From Pedobacter punctiformis (GTDB lineage Bacteria > Bacteroidota > Bacteroidia > Sphingobacteriales > Sphingobacteriaceae): a stretch of DNA of 64,000 nucleotides. Made by a program: the position numbers and the translations under genes. This document shows, piece after piece, positions 43,060 to 51,875 of the stretch. Positions within the stretch are counted from its first letter, which is position 1. The number at the start of each line of letters is the position of its first letter. Below the pieces are notes generated by a model. It was not told the origin of the DNA, ran no database searches, and saw only the letters and a program-made list of their open reading frames with translations. The stretch lies in the NCBI RefSeq assembly GCF_027213715.1, contig NZ_JAPWGM010000001.1:1054001-1118000 (forward strand), given 5' to 3'.

Positions 43060-46000
43060 CTAAAAATTAACATTTACACCAAAAACAAACGATTGGCTTT
43101 TTGGATAAGCAGAATAATCTACGCCAGGTGTTAGTGAGCTTTTGCGGCGGGTAGAAACTTCCGGATCAAAGCCCGAATAGTTGGTTAACAGCCATAAATT
43201 ATAAGCAGAAGCATAAACTCTTAATTTTTTCATTTTTAATTTCTCCGAAATTTTCGCTGGCAAGGTATAACCCAGTGTTAGCGTAGATAATCTTAAAAAT
43301 GAACCATCTTCAACAGCCCAGTCGCTTAACACAAATGTTTTCATATAAGGAGACCATAGCGTTGTATTTGCATTCATGGCAGCAAGTTCGGCCGGATCAT
43401 TACTAATGGTACCATCAGCACGTAAGTTTGTCCAGCGGTTTCCAGTAGCCATTTCAGAGATCATATTTCTGGAACTGTATTTACTGGTAGAAGTATATTC
43501 TATTTTATTGGCATTGTAAATATCGTTTCCATAACTCCAGTTAAAATAAGCACCAATATCGAAATTGTATATTCTTGAATTTATAGAGAAACCACCTGTA
43601 TTTAATGGATTTGCATTACCAATAATTGTTCTGTCTGACAGATCGATTTTACCATCACCTGAAAGGTCTTCAATCTTCATAGAACCCGGACGTAAAGCTC
43701 CGATAAATGCAGTAGCATCTACCACTCCAGGTTTCAATGTCCAGTTACCCGTTGTTGCATTATAACCAGAGAAATCAGAAACTTCGTATCGGCCAGCACT
43801 GCGGTAACCATACATTCTACCTACCGAAGCGCCTTCTTCAACTAAATAATCAACACCAACTTCGGTTGAAGCCCAACCCGATGATGCGTTGATGTTTTTA
43901 ACCGGACCTAATGAAAGTACTTTATTTCTATTGAAACTAATATTTGCATTAAATGATAAATCGAAATTGGTTTTGCGCACTGCATTCCAGTTCAGGGTAA
44001 ATTCTAAGCCCTTATTTTGTGTTGAGCCAAGGTTGCGATACTGATTATCGTAACCGGTACCGGCAACGGGAAATAGAATTAATAAATCTTTTGTCTTATT
44101 TGAATAGGCATCAATCGTACCGGTAACCTTTGAGTTAAACAATGAAAAATCAAGACCTATATTCCTGGTGATGGTGGTTTCCCATTTTAAATCTGGGTTA
44201 GCCATAACTTTAGAAGCAGCCCAATAGCTACCGAAACCATTTACCCAAGTGGTAACAGAATTCTGGAAGCTTTGAACGGTTTGACCTACCGGGATATTGT
44301 TATTACCTGCGCTACCATAACTCGCTCTTAATTTTAAATCGTTAAGCCATGGTTTCGTTCCTTTCATAAAATCTTCCTGAGAAATTCTCCAGGCACCAGA
44401 AACTGAGGGGAAATAGGCCCATTGGTTTCCCGGCGAAAATTTAGAAGAGCCATCCGCCCTGAAAGTTGCACTCAGTAAATATTTGCCTAAATAATCATAG
44501 TTTGCTCTTCCAAAAAAAGAAAATAAGTTATTATCGTTAGAAAAATTGTTATCAATGGTGTTTGCTTTTCCTTGAGTAGATAAAACTCTGGCTTGCTCAA
44601 ACGTAAAGGTTTTCGGAAGCCCATGCACAACGTTGATCAAAGTACCAGCTTCAGTTGTCATGTACTCCTGTCCCACCATCACATTTAAATTATGGTTTTT
44701 ATTTAAGACTTTACTAAAGTTATAATTTAAAGTATTTGAATTTCTAAAGGTATTCGTGGTTGCATTTGCAAAAATAATGGCCGGTAGATTCTGGTTTTCT
44801 GCTGAAGGAACATTTCTTACATAATAAGTTGTGGTTCCATAAAAACGATCCTGATTATTTCTAACATCATCAATACCCACTTCAGCACGCAATCTTAAAT
44901 TATCGATAATGTCATAAGTTAGGGCACCATTAACATTAAAAGCCTTACGACGGATATATTGGTTGTTATCAGAAATTGAAACCAATGGATTATACAAGTT
45001 AAATTCATCATCAGTTTCTGTAGTGGTGGTTAAACCCGGTACAGGAAAAGGTGGATAAATCATGGCAAATTTCAAGCGTGAATCTGCTGAAGAAACCTCG
45101 TTTTGCTCATTTGTACCCCCGCCATTTGTTTTGGCATCCGAATACCTAAATCCTAAATCAAGTGTAAGCTTGTCGAATAATTTATGGTTGAGCTTAAAGT
45201 TTAAATTTTGTCTTTGATAATCCGAAAGCTGCATAATGGCTTTATCCTTAACAAAGTTATGGCTAATGGTATATTTAGTTTTTTCGCCACCACCACTAAT
45301 GCTTAAATTAGAGTTAAAAGTACTGCCTGTACGTCCAAAAACTAACTCTTGCCAATCGTTTGCAGGTACATTCTGGTATAAATCAATATCCTGGTAGTTG
45401 CCAAAATACTTGGTATAATCAGTTGGTGATTTATCTAAAAGCGAACGCTCATATTGCCAGGTTGCATAATCGTAAGGCGTTAAAACATCCAGTTTTTTCG
45501 CCAGTTTTTTTACCCCGCCAAATACATTAAAGCTGATGGCTGTTTTACCGTCTTTACTATTTTTTGTGGTAATCATGATTACTCCATTAGCACCTCTTGA
45601 ACCATAAATCGCTGCAGATGATGCATCTTTTAAAATATCTATACTCTCAATATCCTGTGGCGCAATATCTGAAATCGAATTTACAGGGAAACCATCAACG
45701 ATATAAAGAGGTGTATTATCACCTGTTATAGAGCCACCACCTCTAAGGCGTACCACTAATTCTGCATTTGGCGCACCTTCTGTTGATCCAATACTTACAC
45801 CTGCAACCCGGCCCTGAATGGCCTCTATAGCAGAAGAAACGGGAGCTGCGGCGATTACATCAGCACCTACGGAGCCTACTGCACCCGTTAAGTCTTTTTT
45901 GCGCACCGTTCCATAACCAATATTTACCGTTACTTCCTGTAAGGTATTGGCATCTTCTTCTAAACTAACATCAAGTTTAGATTGATCGGTAACCGCAATA

Positions 46001-46245
46001 CTGCGTGATTTGTAACCAATGTAACTAAAGGTCAAAATAGCACCATTTGAAGGGACACTTATTTTGTAAGCGCCCTTGCTATCGGTAGTGGTGCCAACTT
46101 TTGAATCTTTAATGTTAACACTTACTCCAATCAGTGGTAATCCGTCTGATTTATCTTTTACTATACCCGTTACCTGCTTATTTTGTGCGAATGCCAGGCC
46201 AACAGAAAAAGAGAGAAATGTTAATACGAGTAAAACTCTTCTCAT
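43060..46245 (-). CDS. susC: SusC/RagA-type TonB-dependent outer-membrane transporter
   Basis: The 1061-residue protein has a signal peptide (1-20) and a CarboxypepD_reg domain (22-100; VTGIVKDKSDGLPLIGVSVN). The TonB plug (about 112-230) contains VSSAIEAIQGRVAGVSI, PLYIVDGFPVNSISDI and the diagnostic IDILKDASSAAIYGSRGANG, and the barrel ends in SFVFGVNVNF. It imports oligosaccharides across the outer membrane with TonB energy. It is the first gene of the susC-susD-lipoprotein operon, and a shared operator-like site lies between it and the divergent lacI gene. Confidence 0.97.
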   Translation of the reverse strand: MRRVLLVLTFLSFSVGLAFAQNKQVTGIVKDKSDGLPLIGVSVNIKDSKVGTTTDSKGAYKISVPSNGAILTFSYIGYKSRSIAVTDQSKLDVSLEEDANTLQEVTVNIGYGTVRKKDLTGAVGSVGADVIAAAPVSSAIEAIQGRVAGVSIGSTEGAPNAELVVRLRGGGSITGDNTPLYIVDGFPVNSISDIAPQDIESIDILKDASSAAIYGSRGANGVIMITTKNSKDGKTAISFNVFGGVKKLAKKLDVLTPYDYATWQYERSLLDKSPTDYTKYFGNYQDIDLYQNVPANDWQELVFGRTGSTFNSNLSISGGGEKTKYTISHNFVKDKAIMQLSDYQRQNLNFKLNHKLFDKLTLDLGFRYSDAKTNGGGTNEQNEVSSADSRLKFAMIYPPFPVPGLTTTTETDDEFNLYNPLVSISDNNQYIRRKAFNVNGALTYDIIDNLRLRAEVGIDDVRNNQDRFYGTTTYYVRNVPSAENQNLPAIIFANATTNTFRNSNTLNYNFSKVLNKNHNLNVMVGQEYMTTEAGTLINVVHGLPKTFTFEQARVLSTQGKANTIDNNFSNDNNLFSFFGRANYDYLGKYLLSATFRADGSSKFSPGNQWAYFPSVSGAWRISQEDFMKGTKPWLNDLKLRASYGSAGNNNIPVGQTVQSFQNSVTTWVNGFGSYWAASKVMANPDLKWETTITRNIGLDFSLFNSKVTGTIDAYSNKTKDLLILFPVAGTGYDNQYRNLGSTQNKGLEFTLNWNAVRKTNFDLSFNANISFNRNKVLSLGPVKNINASSGWASTEVGVDYLVEEGASVGRMYGYRSAGRYEVSDFSGYNATTGNWTLKPGVVDATAFIGALRPGSMKIEDLSGDGKIDLSDRTIIGNANPLNTGGFSINSRIYNFDIGAYFNWSYGNDIYNANKIEYTSTSKYSSRNMISEMATGNRWTNLRADGTISNDPAELAAMNANTTLWSPYMKTFVLSDWAVEDGSFLRLSTLTLGYTLPAKISEKLKMKKLRVYASAYNLWLLTNYSGFDPEVSTRRKSSLTPGVDYSAYPKSQSFVFGVNVNF

Positions 46246-46304
46246 AATCGTTTATTTATTTTGAAATTAATTTGGTTTCCGGTTAGAATGTGCCTGTTAA
46301 AACA

Positions 46305-46321
46305 CAAAGAATATTATTCTT
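46305..46321 (-). promoter_or_regulatory. Probable susC -7 region with perfect palindrome
   Basis: AAGAATA-T-TATTCTT (46307-46321) is a perfect odd-centred palindrome. On the minus strand its end overlaps TATTCTTTG (46313-46305), a TAnnTTTG-like box with one extra base. It lies 60 bases before the susC ATG. The palindrome could be a protein site on the promoter or an accidental AT-rich repeat. Confidence 0.45.
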
Positions 46322-46418
46322 AACTTTTGCTTTAAAGGATGGTTAATATTTGGTTTATTTTAGCTTAACAATTTTACAAACTAAATATTAATTGAACTCA
46401 GATTTAACCAAAAAACTG

Positions 46419-46443
46419 TGCAATCGTTCCCGTTAACGTTATC
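46419..46443 (+). promoter_or_regulatory. Candidate operator for the pectin-locus regulator, site 2
   Basis: TGCAATCGTTCCCG followed by TTAACGTTATC has hexamers ATCGTT and AACGTT exactly 12 bases apart. The AACGTT core with central CG is typical of LacI-family operators. It shares its first 14 bases with site 1 at 22129. It lies between the divergent susC and lacI genes, so it may give autoregulation as well as control of susC. Confidence 0.65.
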
Positions 46444-46517
46444 ATGTAATTCCCACTAATTTTAACTTTAAGTCGCCTTAACCGATATTTTTTGTAAATT
46501 CGGAACTGGTACTTAAT

Positions 46518-47552
46518 ATGAGACTTGAAACATCCACTATAAAAGATATTGCCAAAGCTTTAGGATTCTCAACTTCCACTGTTTCCAGAGCTTTGAGAGA
46601 CCGTTACGAAATTAGTGAAGAGACTAAGAAAATAGTCTTGGCTTATGCTGAAAAGGTAAATTACCGGGCCAATCCAATTGCCCGCAGTTTGAAAGAACGC
46701 CGTAGCTATTCTATCGGGATTGTGGTGAGCGAAATTGCCAATAATTTCTTTTCTCAGGTCATTAACGGCATGGAATCTATCGCTTATGACAAAGATTACC
46801 ATGTGATCATTTCTCAAAGCCACGAATCACATAAACAAGAAAAACTCAACGTAGAGCATCTTGCATCACGTTCTATTGATGGTTTACTAATTGCGCTGTC
46901 ATCAGAAACTGAAGATATAGATTATTTAAGAGATTTGTATGCCCGTGGTTTGCCAATTGTATTCTTTGACCGCGTGCCCGAAAATTTTGAAACACATAAA
47001 GTAATTGCCAATAATTTTAAAGGCGCTTTTGATGCGACAGAACACCTTATTTTATCTGGCAAAAGAGTCATTGCACACCTGACCAATTCTGAAACCTTAT
47101 CCAACACCAAAGAAAGATTAGAAGGCTATAAAGCAGCTTTGGCAAAATATCACATTGAGTTTAAACCCGAACTGGTTAAATATTGTCAGCATGGTGGCAT
47201 GCACAGCGAAGAATTGGAAGTTGCGGTAAAAGAACTATTGCCACTTAAACCGGATGGCATTTTTATCTCCAGCGACAGGTTAACCACGGGCTGCATTATG
47301 GCCCTGAAAAATACCAATCCAGAAGTGGCACATAAAATTGCAATCGCTGGTTTTACCAATTCCAGCCTGGTTAATTTGTTTTCCCCATCATTAACTTCGG
47401 TTAAACAGCCTGCCTTTGAAATGGGACAGGTTGCGACCGAATTACTCATCAAAATGATTGAGGCCAAACGACCCGTAACTGAGTTTGAAACCAGGGTTTT
47501 AGACACCGAATTGGTTAAAATGCATAAACAACCAAGCAATCGTTTCCTTTAA
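46518..47552 (+). CDS. LacI-family transcriptional regulator of the pectin locus
   Basis: The 344-residue protein begins with a LacI helix-turn-helix (residues 6-30; TIKDIAKALGFSTSTVSRAL, with hinge YRANPIARSLKERRS at 50-64). A periplasmic-binding-protein-like effector domain follows (IGIVVSEIANNFFSQVINGM, DGLLIALSSETEDI, PDGIFISSDRLTTGC, PSLTSVKQPAFEMG). The effector is not readable from sequence. A galacturonate-pathway intermediate such as KDG is the natural guess. It is divergent from susC, with a candidate operator in the shared region and matching sites at two other pectin promoters. Confidence 0.93.
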   Translation: MRLETSTIKDIAKALGFSTSTVSRALRDRYEISEETKKIVLAYAEKVNYRANPIARSLKERRSYSIGIVVSEIANNFFSQVINGMESIAYDKDYHVIISQSHESHKQEKLNVEHLASRSIDGLLIALSSETEDIDYLRDLYARGLPIVFFDRVPENFETHKVIANNFKGAFDATEHLILSGKRVIAHLTNSETLSNTKERLEGYKAALAKYHIEFKPELVKYCQHGGMHSEELEVAVKELLPLKPDGIFISSDRLTTGCIMALKNTNPEVAHKIAIAGFTNSSLVNLFSPSLTSVKQPAFEMGQVATELLIKMIEAKRPVTEFETRVLDTELVKMHKQPSNRFL

Positions 47553-47596
47553 TTTTTACATTTCGCCTCCCTGTTCCATCCTACCGCTCTTTTACT

Positions 47597-47604
47597 TACC
47601 TTTG
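47597..47604 (+). promoter_or_regulatory. -7 box of the RlmI-like gene; near-leaderless start
   Basis: TACCTTTG is a perfect TAnnTTTG element only four bases before the ATG at 47609. Transcription would therefore begin at or next to the start codon. Confidence 0.65.
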
Positions 47605-47608
47605 CGGC

Positions 47609-48793
47609 ATGGTAGAAATCATATTAAAAAAGGGCAAAGAAAAAGCAGCATTGCAAAGACATCCCTGGATATTTTCGGGTGCACTGGATAAAATAAAAGG
47701 AAAACCAGAAAATGGTGATGTAGTAAAAGTATTTGCTTTTGATCATGAATTTTTAGCCTACGGATATTATAATGCCAATTCAAGAGTGGCGGTGCGCCTT
47801 TTAGAATGGAATGAAAACCAGCTGATCAATAAGTCCTGGTACCAGAGCCGCTTAAAACAAGCCATTGCTTCTCGACAATTTATTTTGAGCGATCAAACCA
47901 ATACTTGTCGCCTCGTATTTAGTGAAGCCGATTTTCTACCCGGCCTTATCGTTGATCAATACGCCGATTTCCTTTCCCTGCAAATTTTATCATCGGGAAT
48001 AGAAAAGGTAAAAACAGAACTGGTTGATATTTTGAGAACAGAATTACAGCCTAAGGGTATTTTTGATAAAAGTGATGCCACCGCCCGCAGGCATGAAGGT
48101 TTGCCCATTGAAAATGGCTTGCTTTGGGGCGAAAATCCGCCTGAATTTTTAGAAGTAAAAGAGAATGGAATTCGCTATAATATTAACATTGCGGAAGGAC
48201 AAAAATCGGGATTTTATTGTGATCAGCGTGATAACAGACAGATTTTAGCCAGTTACACCAAAGGCAAAAAAGTTTTGGATTGCTTTAGTTACAGTGGTGG
48301 ATTTAGCTTGAACAGTTTGGCTAATGGTGCAGCAAGTGTAACCAGTGTAGACAGCTCAGGCCTTGCCGTTGAAACCCTGAAACAAAATGTTGCTTTAAAT
48401 AGATTTGAAGAAAGCAAAGTTACAACCATACAATCTGATGTAAATAAACAATTAAGAACGTTTAAAGAATCAGGAGAATTATTTGATGTAATTGTACTCG
48501 ATCCGCCAAAGTATGCGCCTTCGCGTTCGGCTTTAGACCGGGCCGCAAGAGCTTATAAAGATTTAAACCGTTTGGGCATGTTGCTACTTGAAAAAGGTGG
48601 TTTATTGGCAACATTTTCTTGCTCTGGTGCGGTAGATTTAGAAACCTTTAAACAAATTATTGCCTGGGCTGCGCTTGATGCCGGTAAAGAAGTTCAGATT
48701 ATTAAACAATTTAGTCAGCCCGAAGATCATCCGGTTCGCATCTCATTTCCAGAAGGCGAATATTTAAAAGGTTTATTGGTTAGGGTGCTTTAA
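47609..48793 (+). CDS. rlmI: 23S rRNA (cytosine-C5)-methyltransferase, RlmI-like
   Basis: The 394-residue protein has an N-terminal PUA domain (1-75; RHPWIFSGALDKIKGKPENG). A central RlmI linker domain follows (RHEGLPIENGLLWGE, EGQKSGFYCDQRDNR), then a Rossmann methyltransferase with VLDCFSYSGGFSLNSLANGA as SAM motif I and VIVLDPPKYAPSRSALD as motif IV. FSCSGAVD carries the second cysteine region. In E. coli RlmI methylates C1962 of 23S rRNA. The gene lies 56 bases after lacI with its own promoter and is not part of the pectin locus. Confidence 0.9.
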   Translation: MVEIILKKGKEKAALQRHPWIFSGALDKIKGKPENGDVVKVFAFDHEFLAYGYYNANSRVAVRLLEWNENQLINKSWYQSRLKQAIASRQFILSDQTNTCRLVFSEADFLPGLIVDQYADFLSLQILSSGIEKVKTELVDILRTELQPKGIFDKSDATARRHEGLPIENGLLWGENPPEFLEVKENGIRYNINIAEGQKSGFYCDQRDNRQILASYTKGKKVLDCFSYSGGFSLNSLANGAASVTSVDSSGLAVETLKQNVALNRFEESKVTTIQSDVNKQLRTFKESGELFDVIVLDPPKYAPSRSALDRAARAYKDLNRLGMLLLEKGGLLATFSCSGAVDLETFKQIIAWAALDAGKEVQIIKQFSQPEDHPVRISFPEGEYLKGLLVRVL

Positions 48794-49070
48794 GCAAGAT
48801 TGTTATAGTTTTTGTTGCAAACTGAAGCTGAAGGCTGTATGTTAAAGCAATAAAGATTTTTGGTTTTGGAAAGCAATGGTCATTAGTTCTTAAAGAAGTT
48901 TGTTCCTGCTTTCCGCTGTATCCCCGATGAAATATCGGAGGATGCCGCTCCAATCAGGTTTATAAACATTGTAGGTGCAGGAAAGTAAACCGTCATCATG
49001 ACGTGGTATTGTTATAATTTTCATCTGTTTAAAGCAATAGATATTTTTTGGAAAGGGAAGTTTTGTGAAA

Positions 49071-49322
49071 TTAAATTTCTTCCGAACTTTCGGGCAGCTG
49101 ATCGTATTCCCCTTTCCAGGCATAAAAACCAAAAATCATTAAACCTAAACTGATTGGAAAAAAGATAAACAGAATAATGCCCCACTGTAAAATGGTATTG
49201 GTTCGTTCAATATCAGTGTGGGTTAATCCAACTTTTTCTATGGCTTGAATAAACAAAAAAGTCATGGCCATTGGGCCCAAAACCATCCAGATTAACCCTA
49301 AAAATTTCTTTACTGCTTTCAT
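49071..49322 (-). CDS. Small two-helix membrane protein linked to MHS transporter
   Basis: The 83-residue protein has two transmembrane helices (about 7-27 and 45-68) and an acidic tail ending PESSEEI. It resembles the small DUF6814-type membrane proteins of Bacteroidota. It follows the MHS transporter gene by 3 bases, so the two are co-transcribed and it may be a transporter accessory. No catalytic residue is apparent. Confidence 0.75.
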   Translation of the reverse strand: MKAVKKFLGLIWMVLGPMAMTFLFIQAIEKVGLTHTDIERTNTILQWGIILFIFFPISLGLMIFGFYAWKGEYDQLPESSEEI

Positions 49323-49325
49323 CTT

Positions 49326-50846
49326 TTAATCGTTAATATTTTCGTCTCTTTTGTTTGATAAATAAATGGTTCCAATAACCAAACTTAAGGTTGCAATCCC
49401 AATTGGGTACCAAAGTCCTGATAAAGGTGTTGAGCCCGCAAAACTGGCAATCAGTGTGGCAATAAACGGAACCAGGCCTCCGAAAACACCATTGCCAATG
49501 TGATAAGGTAATGACATGGAAGTGTACCTGATTTTTGTTGGAAAAAGCTCAACCAAAAATGCTGCAATTGGTCCGTAAACCATGGTTACCAATAAAATCT
49601 GAAAGAAAATTAAACCCACAAATTTCCAAAAGGTTGCCGTTGGCAAAACCTTATCTTTTATAATCTCTTTTGCTGGCAATAAACCATTTTTAAGAGAAAG
49701 CGTATCCACCTGAATTTTATTAAAAGAAGCACCATTTTTCAATGTGACTTTTGTTGTAGAGGTATAAAGGCTGTCTGGAGTACCGGGTATCACTTCGTGC
49801 TTTACTTTCGGCGCCATATAAACGGCACCCGTTAAATCCATTTTAGAAGTATCCGTATCATTCAGAAATATTTGATAAATAGGCCGGTAAAAGACAATAC
49901 CCAGCAGCATCCCGGTCAGCATAATCCATTTGCGCCCAACTTTATCACTCCAGGAACCAAAAACAACAAAAAAGGGCGTGGCAAAAGCAATTCCCCATAG
50001 CAAAATATACCGTGAGTCATTAAAATCAAGTTTACAGGTGTTTTCTAAAAATGACTGTGCATAAAACTGTCCGGTGTACCAAATTACACCTTGCCCCATG
50101 GTTGCCCCAAATAACGCCAGCAACACCATTTTGAAATTGGCTTTCTGACTAAAACTTTCCTTTAAAGGGTTTTTAGAAATTTTACCTTCAGATTTTAACT
50201 TGGAGAACATGGGCGATTCATGCATTTTCATCCGGATGTAAATCGAAACCACGACCAAAACAATAGATAATAAAAATGGAATGCGCCATCCCCAGTTGCC
50301 AAAAGCTTCTGCACCTAAAATGTTTTTAGTAATTACGATTACACCTAACGAAAGAAAAAGACCTAATGTTGCAGTGGTTTGAATCCAGCTGGTAAAAAAT
50401 CCCCTCCGGTTTTTAGGGGCGTGTTCGGCCACGTAAGTTGCCGCACCTCCATATTCGCCACCTAAAGCTAAACCTTGAATTAACCTTAAAATTAAAACCA
50501 ATATTGGGGCTGCGTAACCTATAGTTTTATAAGAAGGAATTAAGCCAATCAAAAAGGTAGAGCCACCCATTAATACGAGTGTAAGCAGAAAAGTGTATTT
50601 CCGGCCAATTAAATCACCTAAACGCCCAAAAACCAATGCCCCAAAGGGACGCACAATAAAACCAGCGGCGAAAATAGCAAGGGTGTTAATCAGTGCAGAT
50701 GCACCTGCATCTTCAGGGAATAACTGATGACCAATAATTACAGCCAAACTGCCAAAAATATAGAAGTCGTACCACTCAATTAATGTGCCCAGCGAAGACG
50801 CACCGATCACTTTAAAAATATTATTCTTTGGGATGATTTCACTCAT
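49326..50846 (-). CDS. MFS transporter, metabolite:H+ symporter (MHS) family
   Basis: The 506-residue inner-membrane protein has 12 predicted helices. The MHS signatures are GTLIEWYDFYIFGSLA (about 18-33), GRLGDLIGRKYTFL (about 75-88) and RLIQGLALGGEYGGAATYVA. Between helices 8 and 9 a non-membrane stretch of about 85 residues (TDTSKMDLTGAV to KEIIKDKV) enlarges the protein compared with E. coli ProP or ShiA. The substrate is unknown, with dicarboxylates, osmolytes or shikimate as family options. TATATTAG on the minus strand at 50875-50868 is a likely -7 box. Confidence 0.88.
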   Translation of the reverse strand: MSEIIPKNNIFKVIGASSLGTLIEWYDFYIFGSLAVIIGHQLFPEDAGASALINTLAIFAAGFIVRPFGALVFGRLGDLIGRKYTFLLTLVLMGGSTFLIGLIPSYKTIGYAAPILVLILRLIQGLALGGEYGGAATYVAEHAPKNRRGFFTSWIQTTATLGLFLSLGVIVITKNILGAEAFGNWGWRIPFLLSIVLVVVSIYIRMKMHESPMFSKLKSEGKISKNPLKESFSQKANFKMVLLALFGATMGQGVIWYTGQFYAQSFLENTCKLDFNDSRYILLWGIAFATPFFVVFGSWSDKVGRKWIMLTGMLLGIVFYRPIYQIFLNDTDTSKMDLTGAVYMAPKVKHEVIPGTPDSLYTSTTKVTLKNGASFNKIQVDTLSLKNGLLPAKEIIKDKVLPTATFWKFVGLIFFQILLVTMVYGPIAAFLVELFPTKIRYTSMSLPYHIGNGVFGGLVPFIATLIASFAGSTPLSGLWYPIGIATLSLVIGTIYLSNKRDENIND

Positions 50847-50982
50847 GAAAAAGGATATTTGGTTTTTCTAATATAGTTTAAATTTAAGAGGATAAGGATT
50901 TTAGCAAAAGATTGTAACTAAAATTGTTACACCAGCAAACATTTCGCTTTTAGAATTGTATTTTCACTCATAAAATAATAAT

Positions 50983-51873
50983 ATGCTTTTAATACAGAAC
51001 ATCCGGTTAAGCCGAATTTTAAGAAATACATGGCAGGTTGATCTGATTATGATCGTTTCCTGTACCGGGGCTTATCTGATTCGCGAATATTTAATTGCTT
51101 ACCACTTCGAAATCCCTTCCATCATTCCGACTGTATTGGGTACGGCTATTGCTTTTTTTATTGGTTTTAATAATAACCAGGCTTACGACCGCTGGTGGGA
51201 AGGCAGAAAGATATGGGGCTCGCTGGTTAACGATTCCCGTTCATTTGCCCGCTGTTTAATTAATTATGTGGATAAAGACAATGAAGTAGCCAAAAAGATG
51301 GTTTTCAGGCACATTGCTTTTTTATATGCACTGAAAGCAAATTTAAGAGGAACAGTTGACGAAATTTATATTAAATACTTGAGTGAGGAGGATTTGAAAG
51401 AAATAGAGAAACACAGTAACGCCCACAATGCCATTCTGAATATTCAATCCAGAGATTTACAGATCTTATCTAAAACAAATGCGGTAGATGGTTTCAGATT
51501 TATTGAAATTAATGAAATGCTTACCCGTTTTTCGGATTCTATGGGAATGAGTGAGCGCATTAAAAACACCATTTTCCCTACAACTTATACCTATTTAACC
51601 AAGGTATTTATCTGGCTTTTTGTAGTTACTTTTACCTTGGTTATCAGTCAGTCGGCAGGTATTTTTTCTATTTTCCTGGGGTGGCTGATTGGATTTGTAT
51701 TTGTTTCTACCCAAATAAACGGAATGAGCTTAGTCAATCCTTTCGAGAATAATTCTGCAGGAGTACCGTTGAATCAGATTACCCGAACCATAGAGATTAA
51801 CCTGCTTCAAATGCTTGGAGAAGACGAAATTCCGGAGCCGGTAAAACCAATTAACGAAGAATATATCCTTTAA
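50983..51873 (+). CDS. Bestrophin-family anion channel
   Basis: The 296-residue protein belongs to the bacterial bestrophin/YneE family (UPF0187), pentameric anion channels of the inner membrane. Landmarks are FFIGFNNNQAYDRWWEGRK (about 63-81), GSLVNDSRSFARCLINYV and the C-terminal GMSLVNPFENNSAGVPLNQI, where PFxNxxxxxPL is the family neck motif. Four hydrophobic segments fit. Its stop is separated from the convergent MHS gene stop by only two bases. It has no obvious functional partner here. Confidence 0.9.
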   Translation: MLLIQNIRLSRILRNTWQVDLIMIVSCTGAYLIREYLIAYHFEIPSIIPTVLGTAIAFFIGFNNNQAYDRWWEGRKIWGSLVNDSRSFARCLINYVDKDNEVAKKMVFRHIAFLYALKANLRGTVDEIYIKYLSEEDLKEIEKHSNAHNAILNIQSRDLQILSKTNAVDGFRFIEINEMLTRFSDSMGMSERIKNTIFPTTYTYLTKVFIWLFVVTFTLVISQSAGIFSIFLGWLIGFVFVSTQINGMSLVNPFENNSAGVPLNQITRTIEINLLQMLGEDEIPEPVKPINEEYIL

Positions 51874-51875
51874 AC

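Noticed and set aside
47534..47556. CAATCGTTTCC at the end of the lacI coding region as a further operator
   Set aside because: It lies within the last codons of the gene, lacks the second hexamer and can be explained by the encoded residues SNRFL.
48890..49132. 80-codon minus frame in and beyond the spacer after the RlmI-like gene
   Set aside because: It partly overlaps the real 83-residue membrane protein in another frame. Its sequence shows no domain or signal, and the spacer has no promoter box for it.
51874..51875. Two-base gap between convergent bestrophin and MHS genes as a sign of a misplaced stop
   Set aside because: Both C-termini look normal for their families, so the tight convergence is probably real. 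No terminator was found there.
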